A stretch of DNA of 64,000 bases from Certhia americana (GCA_018697195.1 CM031858.1:94034643-94098642), one strand, 5' to 3'; numbered from the stretch's first letter, positions 27,701-35,700 are shown. Numbers and translations are program-made. Notes: generated by a model not told the origin, from the sequence alone.

Positions 27701-30700
27701 GCTGACAGAAACTTCTGAATGAACTGAATGATTTACTAAATACATGGTCTTCCCTCTTCCAGAGAGTGAACATAATCCAACATCAGCAATAAAACTCAAA
27801 AGAGGGACATGAGAGATCTCAAATAGAAATTTTAATTATATTTGGAAACACCTAACCAGAGTATCACCATTAAAGCCTAAATACAAACTTTTTTCTAAGG
27901 CAAAAGCTTGAGCAGTTGTTCCTCCTGCACGTTTTCAGAAGGAATTACCTATACCTGTTGTATATTAGAGATTTAGTGCACACCACACAAGCCATACCAC
28001 AACCTCTTCATTCCTGCCTGCATGACCTTCTCTGTCAGTCAGAGGCCACCACATAAAACCTTAACAGCACAACTACTAAAATAATCTACATAACAAAAGT
28101 TTGGTAAGATTTAACTGGTGTGTTCATTTTTTCTTCAGTAATATAAAACTGGAATGTAAAGCCTCTAAACTGATTTTGCCCTAATTCAATGTACTCACAC
28201 CCTAAATGCTGCTAGAGGACTGATAGGCAGCAAACAAAATACAGCCAGCTCTGCAAAGGCAAACTTAAAACTATGTCATCTCTGTGTGTTTCTTCACTTT
28301 GTCTGTTTAATATTTATCACTCTTCATGTGTGAATTCTGTTACAATTCAGGCCCTCTGAAGACATAAAATAAGTTTTAACTGCACTCATAAAGGAATTCA
28401 GTTCAAACTTGTTTAAAAGTAGCCCTTGGGTTTAATAAAGGACATGCACTCTAGGCCTAAAAACTGGTTCAGTACACCCAGAAATATTTAATTTTGCTGT
28501 TCAAAGCATTCCTCTCCTGCCATTTGAAAATGATCAGATAGCAAAAGTCAAAACTGCTCATTTCATGTTGCTGCTAGTCAGTGACAAACATCACAGGTAA
28601 AAACAGAAAGGGCCTCTCTACAGAAGGAGACTCCACAACTCTGTTGCATAACAACTACCCACGCTCAGTCACCCTCAGAGTAAAGAAGTGCTTCCTTATG
28701 CTCAGACAAAACCTACCACGTTTCACTTTTGACCAGAGAGGGCAATTTCAACAGCTCAATTGAGTTTAAAAACAAAATAAAATTGCAAGATGGTTTTGAG
28801 AAAACAATGCAATACCAAAAAAGAAAAAAGGTATTTTCAAATATCAGTTATTGAGGTCCAGATATTGTTTTGATTACTGCTGCCTAGAGTTCACTTTTCT
28901 TATCCAACATATTTATTTTTCCTAGAACAAGGAACTTGTTCTAGTCTTTGACATGCATGGTGGTTAAGGTAGTCTAAGGAAGCTACACAACACATTATTG
29001 ATTCATCTTTATTTTCTCCCAAAGCACAATTGCCATAAACATACAGACTGTACAACTACAGACAGCAACACTTCCATGGAAGTCATCAGCATAGCACAAT
29101 TGCAGGAATTCCAAGGACCACGCTTTTAAAAAAAATCCAAGCCCATGCAATTTCCTGAGTAAAAGATACAAAATTTATTTTTGTAAATACCTATTTTCTA
29201 AACAAAACTCCTCCAGGTAAGAGTGAAACCTATGAAATGCACAACCAATTTTCAAAGTCTGTAGCTGAACAGCATAAAGGGCCAAATGTCCTGAGAACAT
29301 AAATTTCCCAGATTCAAACTGTTCAGAGCTTCCTCATTCGTGACTTTTCTTTGTCACAGAGAAGTGCAGATAAAAATATGCTGTTCACTTTGCTGCTTTC
29401 CCAAACTGCTGAAATCTCAAGAACTAAAACCACCAGAATCCACAAAACTTGCCTGTTTAGGGCAATCCTTGCAGTTGTCTCTCAATCCCTGTGATAGCCC
29501 TAGACCCCGTAATTCTCAACTACTGTCTGCATTCAAACCACCCCTATGAAAAAATATCATTAATAAATTGGCAAACGTCTATTAAAAGAAATGAAAATGT
29601 GAAAAATAGAGAACGTGATGAAACTCACTTAAGTCTTGCCAGCCACATACACCTCTTACCATAGAAATAATGTAAGATCAAGGTCCAACTACAAAGAAAA
29701 TGAATACAGCTACGAGGCTGTAGTTGTCTGAACAGCTTGTCTCAATTCTCATCCTTTTCTCATTTGCACGTCATGCCATTACTACAGGATTCACACACAT
29801 ATGATATACAAATACCCTTTCAAAAACTACTACAGAACTAAGTAGATCTTGAAGTAGATTTTTTAGGTTAAGTAATAAAAGCAAACAAAACACCTCAACC
29901 TCCAAAGACAGCAATAGCAAAAGTTCTTTGGGACATTCTTTTTATCCTTATTACTGAGTGATCAAAAGCTGAGATCAATAGTCACAATAGAATTAACAAC
30001 AACAAAAAAAGCCAAACCCAACCACTTCTGGTAGGAACCTGTAGCCCATCTGGCTTTCCATACTGTAGAAAAAATCGTGCCCAACCAACTTCCCAACCCT
30101 CACGTAACAGTGCAGCTTTTTCTTTGCCTGTCAGCACATTTCAATTCTACAGAAAAGTATTCCACAGAAGGCTCACCTACACATTCCCTTACAGAGCCAG
30201 AGCTCATCTGCAAGCATTAAGAACACAAAACATTCTAAATATATACTGGAAATATTAACTGGCTGACTTTTCATGACTGAAATAGGCATGGTATTCACAT
30301 GCTTTATGAAATCTCTCTCCATTCTATCTGTTAAAAAATACATATTTGAAACATACACCTACTGCTACATGCTTGTGCTGAAGGAGAAGTCACTTATGAT
30401 GGTCTCAGGCCTACCTGAACCACAGCATTTTTTGTTTGTGGGCCTTATACCGATATTGCTCACAGAACCACAGGAACATCAGCAGGAACGAACTACACAA
30501 AAGAGCCACAAAACTCACCAGCTACCAAACTGCTGTCAAAAAAAAAAAAGCACTCCAACCCATCAAACCAATCCTGCCTGGAAAGTACTCTCCATACATT
30601 TACTGCAATGAAACACTATAAAAAAATTTAAAACTTAAGCGTAATAAACGTTGGGAGAGAAAACCAGCTTTGTTTGAGGTTTTTTACACCTATATTTACA

Positions 30701-31328
30701 AAGAAAACGACCGCAAAGGTGTTTTTAAAGCAAAACAACAACAACGAACTTAAAAACAACGTCGTCCTTGCAAATCAGAGAGATGGACGAGTTGAACCCC
30801 ATTTTCCATTTGTTTATCATGCTTTATTCGAAGGTCTCGTTCATTTGGCCGGGAGAAGGAGGGAAGGGAGAGGAGCAGCGGAAGGAGCCGCAACCTTCCC
30901 GTCCTGCCCGCCGCAAGCTGCCCCGAGCTCTTCCTCCGGCCCGGGAACCCCGCACCGCGGCAGGAGGAGGAGGAGGAGGAGGAGGAGGAGGAGGAGGAGG
31001 AGGAGAAGGAACCCTCCTCGGCCGGCCATCACAGCCGCGGCTGCCCCGGCGGGAGGCTGCGGGCCGGCGGCGAGGCCGCTCGGTATCATTGCGCAGGGCC
31101 GGGCCCGGCTCCCTCCGCTCTGCTCTCCTCCCCTCCGCCCTCTCGCCTGTACCCTCGCACAATAGACCCGGCCTTCCTCCCCCATATCCGGGGACTATAT
31201 GCGGAGCCCGCGGAGGCTTCTCGCCTCCCACCCCCGGACGCGGATCCCGCCCGGCCGCCCTCGTTACCTGCCTCGGCGCCGGCCTCGCCACTCTCCCCGC
31301 CGGGCTCGGGGGGCCGCCCCCTCGGCAT
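515..31328 (-). CDS. ZNF236: ZNF236 (zinc finger protein 236), 5' part of the gene: coding exons 1-8
   Basis: The coding parts join as complement(515..718, 7233..7379, 10019..10191, 13367..13491, 15030..15208, 19548..19712, 21141..21283, 31268..31328), making 399 codons in one frame with GT-AG at every junction. The product has nine C2H2 fingers, TGERP/TGEKP linkers between fingers 6-7 and 7-8, and a Gln-rich linker. I identify ZNF236 from remembered vertebrate orthologues: stretches such as [29 protein letters not shown] and [12 protein letters not shown] are characteristic. The family protein is about 1,800 residues with roughly 30 fingers, so only the first fifth or so is here and the rest lies beyond base 1. 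ZNF236 is a presumed nuclear DNA-binding regulator, and its human transcript has been reported to respond to glucose; neither point can be read from this sequence. No frameshift or stop interrupts the exons, so the gene looks intact and under constraint. Confidence 0.95.
3028..3185 (+). mobile_element. CR1 LINE fragment, plus orientation
   Basis: The stretch reads as a CR1 ORF2 segment: a GAGGTTCAGCAAGGCCAAGT-type start, then CCTGCACTTGGGTCACA, a CCCCAAGGCAGCACTACAGGCT motif and GAGTGGCTGGAAAGCTGCC. These are recurring words of avian CR1. It is decayed and truncated at both ends, and it abuts a second CR1 in the opposite orientation. Confidence 0.75.
3219..4935 (-). mobile_element. CR1 LINE remnant, minus orientation, with internal deletion
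   Basis: On the minus strand the order is CR1 ORF2 endonuclease-type sequence ([11 protein letters not shown] at about 4.41 kb, [13 protein letters not shown], then [25 protein letters not shown] and DFRLLRELV), pieces of the domain that follows ([24 protein letters not shown]), then the C-terminal block ([14 protein letters not shown]) and the 3' tail at 3219. Most of the reverse transcriptase is missing between GHLTNRDRD and the C-terminal block, and frames are broken, so it is dead. Assignment from 4510 rightward is less certain. It is sense-oriented relative to ZNF236. Confidence 0.85.
5343..5414 (-). CDS. ZNF236: Candidate 72-bp in-frame cassette exon of ZNF236 (intron 7)
   Basis: The acceptor TTTGATTTCTTTGTAG and the donor AAT|GTAAGT enclose 72 bases. 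In phase 0, the phase shared by exons 7 and 8, they read 24 open codons starting [18 protein letters not shown]. Skipping or including the segment therefore leaves the frame intact. Its Ser/Thr/Gln/Pro-rich composition resembles the linker on either side. I do not recall a matching insert in human ZNF236, so this may be a bird or lineage isoform, an exon lost in mammals, or chance. The splice-site quality and phase match are what is seen; inclusion in mRNA is inference. Confidence 0.5.
7233..7379 (-). CDS. ZNF236: ZNF236 exon 7 (finger 9)
   Basis: The 147-bp exon (49 codons, phase 0 at both ends) has an acceptor AAAAG behind a T10 tract and the donor GCG|GTAAGC. It encodes VKNGPTYN, finger 9 (CTECSCIF...HISKMH, H-4-H) and the start of the Ser/Thr-rich inter-finger linker ([18 protein letters not shown]). 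The tract reads TTTTTTTTTTAAAAG, so the AG is preceded by A rather than a pyrimidine. The protein continues directly into exon 8, or by way of the candidate cassette at 5343-5414. Confidence 0.95.
8612..9118 (-). mobile_element. CR1 LINE 3' end, minus orientation
   Basis: The plus strand shows the classic reverse complement of a CR1 3' end: AGAATCACAGAATCAAATAG, TTGGAAAACACCTCTGAGG, TCCAGGGATAGTGACTCTAC, then CTCCTCTTCTCCAGGC...CAGCTCC and ACTGGACACAGTACTTGAAG. It is about 500 bp long, 5'-truncated and only moderately diverged. It is in the same sense as ZNF236. Confidence 0.92.
9588..9786 (-). other. Unassigned open stretch in intron 6
   Basis: The minus-strand frame is open for about 66 codons after an in-frame stop, with a Lys/Ala/Gln-rich segment ([20 protein letters not shown]). 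There is no ATG at its head (GTG follows TAG directly) and no splice pair that would join it in phase to ZNF236. It could be a decayed retrocopy or chance. I do not recognise the family. Confidence 0.25.
10019..10191 (-). CDS. ZNF236: ZNF236 exon 6 (fingers 7 and 8)
   Basis: The 173-bp exon (2 bases + 57 codons) has the acceptor TTTCCTTGCAG and the donor GAG|GTAAAT. It completes the TGERP linker and encodes finger 7 (CSECGKAF...HMIKH), a canonical TGEKP linker and finger 8 (CAFCPAAF...HIQRVH, with H-4-H instead of H-3-H). It is the most GC-rich internal exon and nearly identical to the mammalian protein as I recall it. This suggests that fingers 6-8, joined by canonical linkers, form a DNA-contacting block; that last point is inference from linker type. 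Confidence 0.97.
10192..13366 (-). other. ZNF236: ZNF236 intron 5 (3.2 kb)
   Basis: This is AT-rich intronic sequence with A runs near 10.53-10.58 kb. No repeat family, RNA gene or exon was recognised. Confidence 0.8.
13367..13491 (-). CDS. ZNF236: ZNF236 exon 5 (finger 6)
   Basis: The 125-bp exon (1 + 41 codons + 1 base) has the acceptor TTTAATCGCAG behind a run of nine T, and the donor ACAG|GTAAGG. It encodes a Ser/Asn/Arg-rich spacer ([10 protein letters not shown]...) and finger 6 (CPHCGKTF...HVRIH). It then starts a TGERP linker whose Gly codon is split across the intron (G|GT). Confidence 0.95.
13492..15029 (-). other. ZNF236: ZNF236 intron 4 (1.5 kb), with two small tandem duplications
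   Basis: The intron contains an imperfect tandem duplication of about 33 bp (14168-14231, each copy ending in AAGATCTTT) and an 18-base exact repeat, TATGCCTAAATACAAAAA, at 14803-14820 and 14823-14840. Nothing else was recognised. Confidence 0.8.
14803..14840. repeat. Short tandem duplication (two copies, 20-bp period)
   Basis: TATGCCTAAATACAAAAA occurs twice, two bases apart. It is a simple local duplication. Confidence 0.9.
15030..15208 (-). CDS. ZNF236: ZNF236 exon 4 (fingers 4 and 5)
   Basis: The 179-bp exon (59 codons plus two bases) has the acceptor ATCTCTTTCAG and the donor AAG|GTGACG. It encodes finger 4 (CSECGDEF...HMEEH), a basic linker (RQELAGSR), finger 5 (CKSCKKEF...HMKTH) and YKI. 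The leftover AG joins the first G of exon 5 to form AGG (Arg). Both fingers keep all four zinc ligands. Confidence 0.95.
15209..19547 (-). other. ZNF236: ZNF236 intron 3 (4.3 kb)
   Basis: The AT-rich intron has no recognised transposon, exon or RNA gene. Open frames near 18.74-18.99 kb occur on both strands and lack family features or splice logic. Confidence 0.8.
19548..19712 (-). CDS. ZNF236: ZNF236 exon 3 (fingers 2 and 3)
   Basis: The 165-bp exon (55 codons, phase 0 at both ends) lies between the acceptor AACAAACAG and the donor GAG|GTAATT. It encodes two C2H2 fingers, CDQC...HKCTH and CPVC...HIMLH, split by an eight-residue linker (NGEDPT and flanks) that is not the usual TGEKP. It ends with HEKEE. 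The pair matches the conserved second and third fingers of ZNF236 as I remember them. The acceptor has a short, purine-interrupted polypyrimidine tract. Confidence 0.95.
19713..21140 (-). other. ZNF236: ZNF236 intron 2 (1.4 kb)
   Basis: The intron contains a CR1 3' fragment (20058-20262). The rest is AT-rich without recognised features. Confidence 0.85.
20058..20262 (+). mobile_element. CR1 LINE 3' fragment, plus orientation
   Basis: The sequence reads GAGGTGGTTGGGCACTGGAA, CAGGCTCCCCAGGGAAGTGG, then a CACAGGGCTGGGGGTTGG motif and GGGTCCTTTCAACTCAGC. This is the last part of CR1 ORF2 and its 3' UTR in plus orientation, antisense to ZNF236. Confidence 0.9.
21141..21283 (-). CDS. ZNF236: ZNF236 exon 2 (finger 1)
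   Basis: The 143-bp exon is bounded by the acceptor TTTTGTAG and the donor AAG|GTATGA. It is read in the frame (G)AT-GAT-GTT and gives DDVLTPN, a short acidic/Asn stretch, then the first C2H2 finger (CEIC...HMRDH, spacing C-2-C-12-H-3-H). It ends with NDK in phase 0, and the next exon continues directly with PHRCDQC. The exon itself begins with ATGATG, but that frame reaches a TGA after three codons, so those ATGs are not the start. Confidence 0.95.
26885..27470 (+). mobile_element. Solo LTR of an avian endogenous retrovirus, plus orientation
   Basis: The segment has GGGTCTGGCTGGGATAGAGT, GCTGAACAGTGCTGCACAGC, AAGGGATATTCCACACCATA with ATCATGCTCAGCAACATAAA, and a T-rich tract followed by a degraded U5-like end. 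This is the order of a common avian LTR type as I remember it. No internal retroviral genes flank it, so it is a solo LTR. It is antisense to ZNF236 within intron 1. Ends are approximate because of decay. Confidence 0.8.
28620..28745 (-). mobile_element. Old CR1 LINE 3' fragment, minus orientation
   Basis: The words GGAGACTCCACAACTCTGTT, CAGTCACCCTCAGAGTAAAG and GCTTCCTTATGCTCAGACA follow the reverse complement of the CR1 C-terminal coding region. It is short and diverged. Confidence 0.75.
30962..31003. repeat. (AGG)n triplet repeat, 14 units, in ZNF236 intron 1
   Basis: This is an uninterrupted AGG/CCT array inside the CpG island about 265 bp downstream of the exon 1 donor. The purine strand is the template strand for ZNF236. 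Such tracts can be length-polymorphic. The Gly-, Glu-, Arg- or Leu-rich open frames over this region are translation artefacts of the repeat. Confidence 0.95.
31268..31328 (-). CDS. ZNF236: ZNF236 exon 1, coding part (start codon)
   Basis: The start ATG is at 31328-31326 with G at -3 (GCC before the ATG). It is followed by 20 codons, beginning [11 protein letters not shown], and one extra G, then the donor CAG|GTAACG. That lone G joins AT at the start of exon 2 to make GAT (Asp), so phase and frame agree. This is the reason for choosing this start: exon 2 has no in-frame Met before finger 1, and no other ATG with a matching donor was found in the island. The encoded N-terminus is Pro/Gly/Glu-rich and probably disordered. 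The donor is not ideal at +5/+6. The exon's 5' limit is not visible. Confidence 0.82.
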
Positions 31329-31367
31329 GGCCGCCCCCAACCCGTCCCTCCCGCCCCCCCCCGGCGC

Positions 31368-31408
31368 ACGCACACACACACACAGACACACCACACACAC
31401 ACACACAC
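31368..31408. repeat. (CA)n dinucleotide repeat just upstream of the ZNF236 start codon
   Basis: The interrupted CA array on the plus strand reads as TG repeats on the ZNF236 strand, 40-80 bases before the ATG. It lies in the 5' UTR or core promoter, depending on where transcription begins. Its length may vary between individuals. Confidence 0.95.
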
Positions 31409-31603
31409 TCTCTTGGCAACGGCGGAGGGGGGACGGAGGGGCGGGGACGAGCGGGCGGGCCCGGCCCTACACACGGGCTGCGGGGGGCGGGCGCCGGCGC
31501 TGCCGGGGGAGGCGGGCAAGGGGCGAAGGGGCAGCGGCGAACTCACGGCAGGGCCGGGCGGGCGGGGGGCGCACGGCGGGTGAGGGGCGGCGGCGGCCCC
31601 CGG

Positions 31604-31615
31604 TGCGCATGCGCC
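31604..31615. promoter_or_regulatory. NRF1-type palindrome
   Basis: TGCGCATGCGCC matches the NRF1 consensus YGCGCAYGCGCR at 11 of 12 positions, with the full palindromic core GCGCATGCGC. It sits between the ZNF236 ATG (276 bp away) and the plus-strand ATG at 31673, the usual place for NRF1 in bidirectional CpG-island promoters. Binding is inferred. Confidence 0.7.
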
Positions 31616-31672
31616 GGGTGGGGGGGAGGTCGGTACATCCGGGTGCGGCAGCGGGCGGGGCCGCGGGGCGCC

Positions 31673-31804
31673 ATGGCGGAGCCGCGCCCGGAGCGCGAAG
31701 GGGGCTCGGGGGCACCGGCAAATGCCTGCCTGAGTCTCCCACCTGGGTTTGCACCTGTGTCCCCTGCTGTGGCTGATCCTGCCTTGCCTGAGGGGTTGGA
31801 TTAG
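31673..31804 (+). CDS. Possible divergent 43-codon ORF or first exon of a divergent transcript
   Basis: A plus-strand ATG in a strong context (GCGCCATGG) opens 43 codons, starting MAEPRPEREGGSGAPANA and ending with a TAG at 31804. The N-terminal half is CpG-island sequence. The final codons coincide with the start of a CR1 3' tail, so the natural downstream sequence may have been replaced or the ORF is fortuitous. A splice donor upstream of the ATG (GCGG|GTGAGG near 31570) would fit a divergent lncRNA starting in the island. I recognise no protein family. Noncoding divergent transcription is more likely than a real peptide. Confidence 0.3.
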   Translation: MAEPRPEREGGSGAPANACLSLPPGFAPVSPAVADPALPEGLD

Positions 31805-31845
31805 AGGTCCCTTCCAACTCCCAGCAGTTCTGTGATTCTGTGAGA
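31776..31845 (+). mobile_element. CR1 LINE 3' tail, plus orientation
   Basis: GGTTGGATTAGAGGTCCCTT, CCAACTCCCAGCAG and TTCTGTGATTCTGTGAG form the canonical CR1 3' end with its octamer-like tail. Confidence 0.88.
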
Positions 31846-31869
31846 GTAGGAGTGTCAGAGCCTGAAAAC

Positions 31870-32152
31870 TAGCAGGACTCGGCCAGAGCCTTGTGGTTCA
31901 TGGCCTGAAGTTGTGTCAGGGAAAATTTAGGTTGCATATTAGGTCCTAGGAAATCGTTTTTCGCACAGATGGTGGTTGGGCCCTAGAATGGGCTCCCCAG
32001 GGTAGTGGTCACAAGACTGACAGTGTCAAAGAGTGTTTGGACCCTGCTCTCATGCCTGTGGTGTGATCTTGGGGCTGTCATCTGCAAGGCTGGGAGTTGG
32101 AGTCTTGGATCCTTATGAGTTCCTCCAACTGTGGGTGTTCTGTGATTCTGTT
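31870..32152 (+). mobile_element. CR1 LINE 3' fragment, plus orientation
   Basis: It starts in GCCTGAAGTTGTGTCAGGGA and GGTTGCATATTAGG, passes through GAATGGGCTCCCCAGGGTAG and GGGGCTGTCATCTGCAAGGC, and ends in GTTCTGTGATTCTG. It is the C-terminal ORF2 part and 3' UTR of CR1, separate from the tail just before it. The left end is approximate. Confidence 0.88.
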
Positions 32153-32397
32153 CCCTGCAGGCAATTGTTGCCTGCTTTTCCCTCGCACACCCTCCATGAA
32201 TTGCGGTTTTAGGCTGAGGGGCACAAAACATGAGCACACGGGCCTCATGCAGTGCCCAGGAAGGTGGCAGCCTCCAGCCCACAGGGCTGCTGTGGCAGGT
32301 GGGGATTGCTGCTGAAGCCAGCTGAACTTTCTGGAATTGTTTGGCCTGTCTGTGCCTTGGCCAAGCTTTGCTATGTGAACTGAATTGCTGCCCTTGG

Positions 32398-32715
32398 AGA
32401 TCTTGGAATCACAGTTTGGTTTGGGTTAGAAGGGACCCTAAAGATCACCTCGTTCCAAAGCCCCTGCCCATGAGCGGTGACACCTTTGACTAGACCAGGT
32501 TGTCCACATCCCGTCCAATCTGGCCTTGAACACTTCCAGGAATGGAGCATCTACAGCTTCTCTGGGCAGCTTGTGCCAGTGTCTCACTATCCTCACAGGA
32601 AATAATTCCTTTTCAAGTATCTAATATACCCTCCTTCCATTTAAAGTCATTCACACTTATCCTATCTCACCTTGTGAGTGAGTCTTCACAGAAGTCCCTC
32701 TCCAGATCTTGATGT
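32398..32715 (-). mobile_element. CR1 LINE 3' end, minus orientation
   Basis: GGAATCACAGTTTGGTTTGG, AAGATCACCTCGTTCCAAAG, GACTAGACCAGGTTGTCCAC and CTTGAACACTTCCAGGAATG give the reverse complement of a CR1 3' end. With the preceding fragments it forms an inverted CR1 arrangement upstream of the promoter. Confidence 0.92.
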
Positions 32716-35700
32716 AAGTTGTCATAAAAGATCACTGGGTCATTTAATAGCGATTTTTTGGTGTCAAGCCATAGCGTTTGATTCTGTTCCCTGTAAGTTG
32801 TGTGCAATGGAACTGCTCTCTCTGGAAAGATACCAATAAAGTTGTGTATGCTTTTCTTGACAGCATTTTCAGCACTTCGTAGATTTCATTGCTTCCAAAG
32901 ACGCTGCAGTATGTCATCATTTAATACACAAGGGTTCTGCTTCTAAAATTAGGTGTTTATTACACCTCTTCCTTGCTAAGTATAATTTAATACAAAATAC
33001 ATTTGATGAATGACTTTGATTCCTCTTCTTCCATTATCTCTATCATTCGACCTATTTAAGACTCTAAAGCTTTCTTGTGAGTTATGGGGGTTTTCTGCAA
33101 CTTTTGATTTTAAATAAAATAAATAAAAATCGCTTTTTAAAAGGAGTAGATTTCTGTACAGAGGGAACTGGTATGAGAATACTGCCTGCAGTGATCAAAC
33201 TACCTTTTTAAATTTTTTTTGACTACTCGAGCCTGACAGCCAAAAATGGATCCATAGCCCATTGCCACTGAACGGGCTTGCTGCTGCTTATTTGCTAAAC
33301 TGTTAAAATGCTCAAGTTCTTCTCATTGCCTTCCAGGATGTCCCTTTTTCCTCCCCCAATCCCATACACCAGCACATGTCCAGTTTATTGCAAACTATAT
33401 AGTGTTTCAATAGCCTGTATTAAAACATATTTAATATGATGCATTAAGCAGGCTGGGTGATACTGTCATCATTTGTTACATTTATTACTGTAATGTCACT
33501 TTCTGTAGTCTCTGCAAGTAGTGTTTTGATCATTTATCAAAAAACAGAGTGCGTTGGGTACTTTTACCTGTAAACTACAGTAGCAAAGCATTACTTAATA
33601 GTTTTCTCATCGTTGAATGTTAATTATCATTTTGTTAATTCATTTATCTCGTTCCGTTGCAAATGGCTGTTGGGGTTTTTTTCTTAAGTTAAAGCCTTTC
33701 AGATACCTAATTAAATTACATCTAAAAACTTGCCTTAAGCAACCCATTTTAATCATATCAAAGAATGAATTCAGGTTTTTGGAATGCAAGGTTTCATTTC
33801 TTCCTGAAGGCTAAGGTTGGGTAAGCAGTATTTAGATAATTTCACATTCTGTCCGCCAATAAAAGGTGTACTGTTTTTCATTTTCTCTGCAGAAGTGCAG
33901 CATTGGCATATAAAAACGGAAAGGAGGACTGAAGTTGGTGTGACCATTGCCCCGGGGCTTTTGTGAGCTCACCACCCTCTGCAGCCCAGCTGCAGGCAGA
34001 AAAAGAGCGAAGAACAGCAGTGGCCTCTGGTGGCTGTAGGATAGTTCTGTGCTGAAATACTAAGATCGCCGCCGGTCGTTTTAGCAGTGATCTGCAACCT
34101 ACGAGTACATGAAACCAAGTGACAGCTTTTTGCGTGATTTCAGAGAGGCCCCAGGGACAGGAATCAAAACCAAAGAAATCGAAACGAATCAGTATCTGGA
34201 AAAACTTTGCACAACCTCATTATTTTACATACTTCTGATTTTATTCTGACTTTTTATCAAGATTATCTGGGTTTTTTTTTGTTGAGGTTCTCTGCTTTAG
34301 GATTAAGAAGCTTCAATCTCAAGTTTATTTTCAGTTTTGATCTGATGCACAGTTTACAGGAATGTAAATGAGATTGTATGTGCAGGCAGCTTCTGTCTGT
34401 ACAGATAGTAATGAAAGTTGTCTAATGCAAAAGCCAACTTTCATTTCTATTTTAGCTTTTTAGCATTATTGTTCCCTGTCTTTCAGTGTTCAGCAGCAGT
34501 ACATACAATTGTGTTCAATTTTGTACTGCCAAAGTCTCTTCATTATCTGTTCCAAATTTATGTGATATGTTTGTCATTGCCTATCTGTCTTCTAATACTT
34601 CTGCATCAAGCTCATTAGCCCTGCGTAAAAGCAGAATAGACATAATTTTTTTCTTCAGAGTCTTAAGAAGTTGTGGTACTGGGAGGCAAGTAGTTTATGA
34701 AAAGTGTATGGAATACATGTTGAAGAGCATATGTAAATTTTTATTAATAAGGAAATTCAGTGGTATATGATACGCCTAACTTTACAGACATTTTCAAGCT
34801 ATCTAATTTCTGTGTAATTTTCCTTCTTTGTCTGTGTGATTGACATGCTATTTTTCCCCTGCACTTTGAAGCTCCTGGATGAAATGTACTGTATGCATTG
34901 CTATAACTTCTGTGCTACTTGTCAGTGATTCTATTGTCTGCATTTGCAGAAGTGCTGATATTTCAAAAATATTTCAAAATTTTTCTATTTTGTAAATAAT
35001 AAAATCACCAATTACAGTCTCTCTAAATCATATGCGATTACTTCAGAACTGCTGCATATGGCACTCTCAGTTTTGGGCTGGGCCTACTGTTATAACCCAG
35101 TGCCTTCTTAGGTAGGTGAGAGCCTAGCAGACCATTCCTTATGCTCTCTGTCCACCCAAAGAAAATATGTGTCTGTTTACCAGATGGAGTCTGTAATCTA
35201 ACCCAGAGAGTGCAAGATGGTTAGCCTTTAACTCTTTCTATGATTAATTTTGTCGGGTATCACTAATTTCTAGGCAGAAAAGCAGCTATAGTGTCATCCC
35301 TTAAAACAGGCAACATTAGAAGTTATGCTTATTTCATACCTGCAGATGAACTATAGTAACAGAAGAGTAAGGTTAACACAAGGCCACAGAACAAACTGAG
35401 TTCTAGGTTTTACTAGCAACCAGTAGTACTAGGTGTGCTGCTGAATTTTAAGGCAAACTAAGGAAATTCAGTGAACCATTTCAGTAAAGCTAATTACTAA
35501 GTAGGGTACTATTTGCAGTTGTCAGGTGCTGTTTTACTATTGTAAGATTTTTTTTCAGTTGCTTATAGCTTTGCCACGCTTAAAATTTTTGGACTAAAAT
35601 TTCCATTCCAGTTGTCTCACTGCTGTTGATTTGAACAGTCTGCTTCTATTTATCAGATTATGTATCAAGCTAGTTTGTTTGGGTTTTTTAAAATTTATTT

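Larger units (their letters stand above)
21284..31267 (-). other. ZNF236: ZNF236 intron 1 (10.0 kb)
   Basis: This long first intron holds a solo LTR (26885-27470), an old CR1 fragment (28620-28745) and, at its promoter-proximal end, CpG-island DNA with a GGA repeat. Segments 21.3-26.8, 27.5-28.6 and 28.8-30.8 kb are AT-rich with nothing recognised; regulatory elements could lie there but cannot be told from sequence alone. Confidence 0.85.
30830..31770. promoter_or_regulatory. ZNF236: CpG island: ZNF236 promoter and exon 1, probably bidirectional
   Basis: This stretch of about 940 bp is strongly GC-rich and CpG-dense against AT-rich flanks. It contains GC boxes (GGGCGGGG-type, for example near 31655), an NRF1 palindrome (31604-31615), the ZNF236 start codon and the exon 1 donor. 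No TATA box is apparent at a fitting distance on either strand. A TATA-less, dispersed-start housekeeping-type promoter is the natural reading; the exact start sites cannot be seen. Confidence 0.9.

Noticed and set aside
31181..31190. CCATATCCGG as an SRF CArG box
   Set aside because: The core contains C residues, so it does not meet CC(A/T)6GG.
30674..31817. Several long open frames on both strands across the CpG island
   Set aside because: They are Gly/Pro/Arg/Glu- or Leu-rich translations of GC-rich DNA and of the AGG and CA repeats, overlap one another in most frames, and lack any domain. Only the 20-codon ZNF236 exon 1 fits a splice and phase model.
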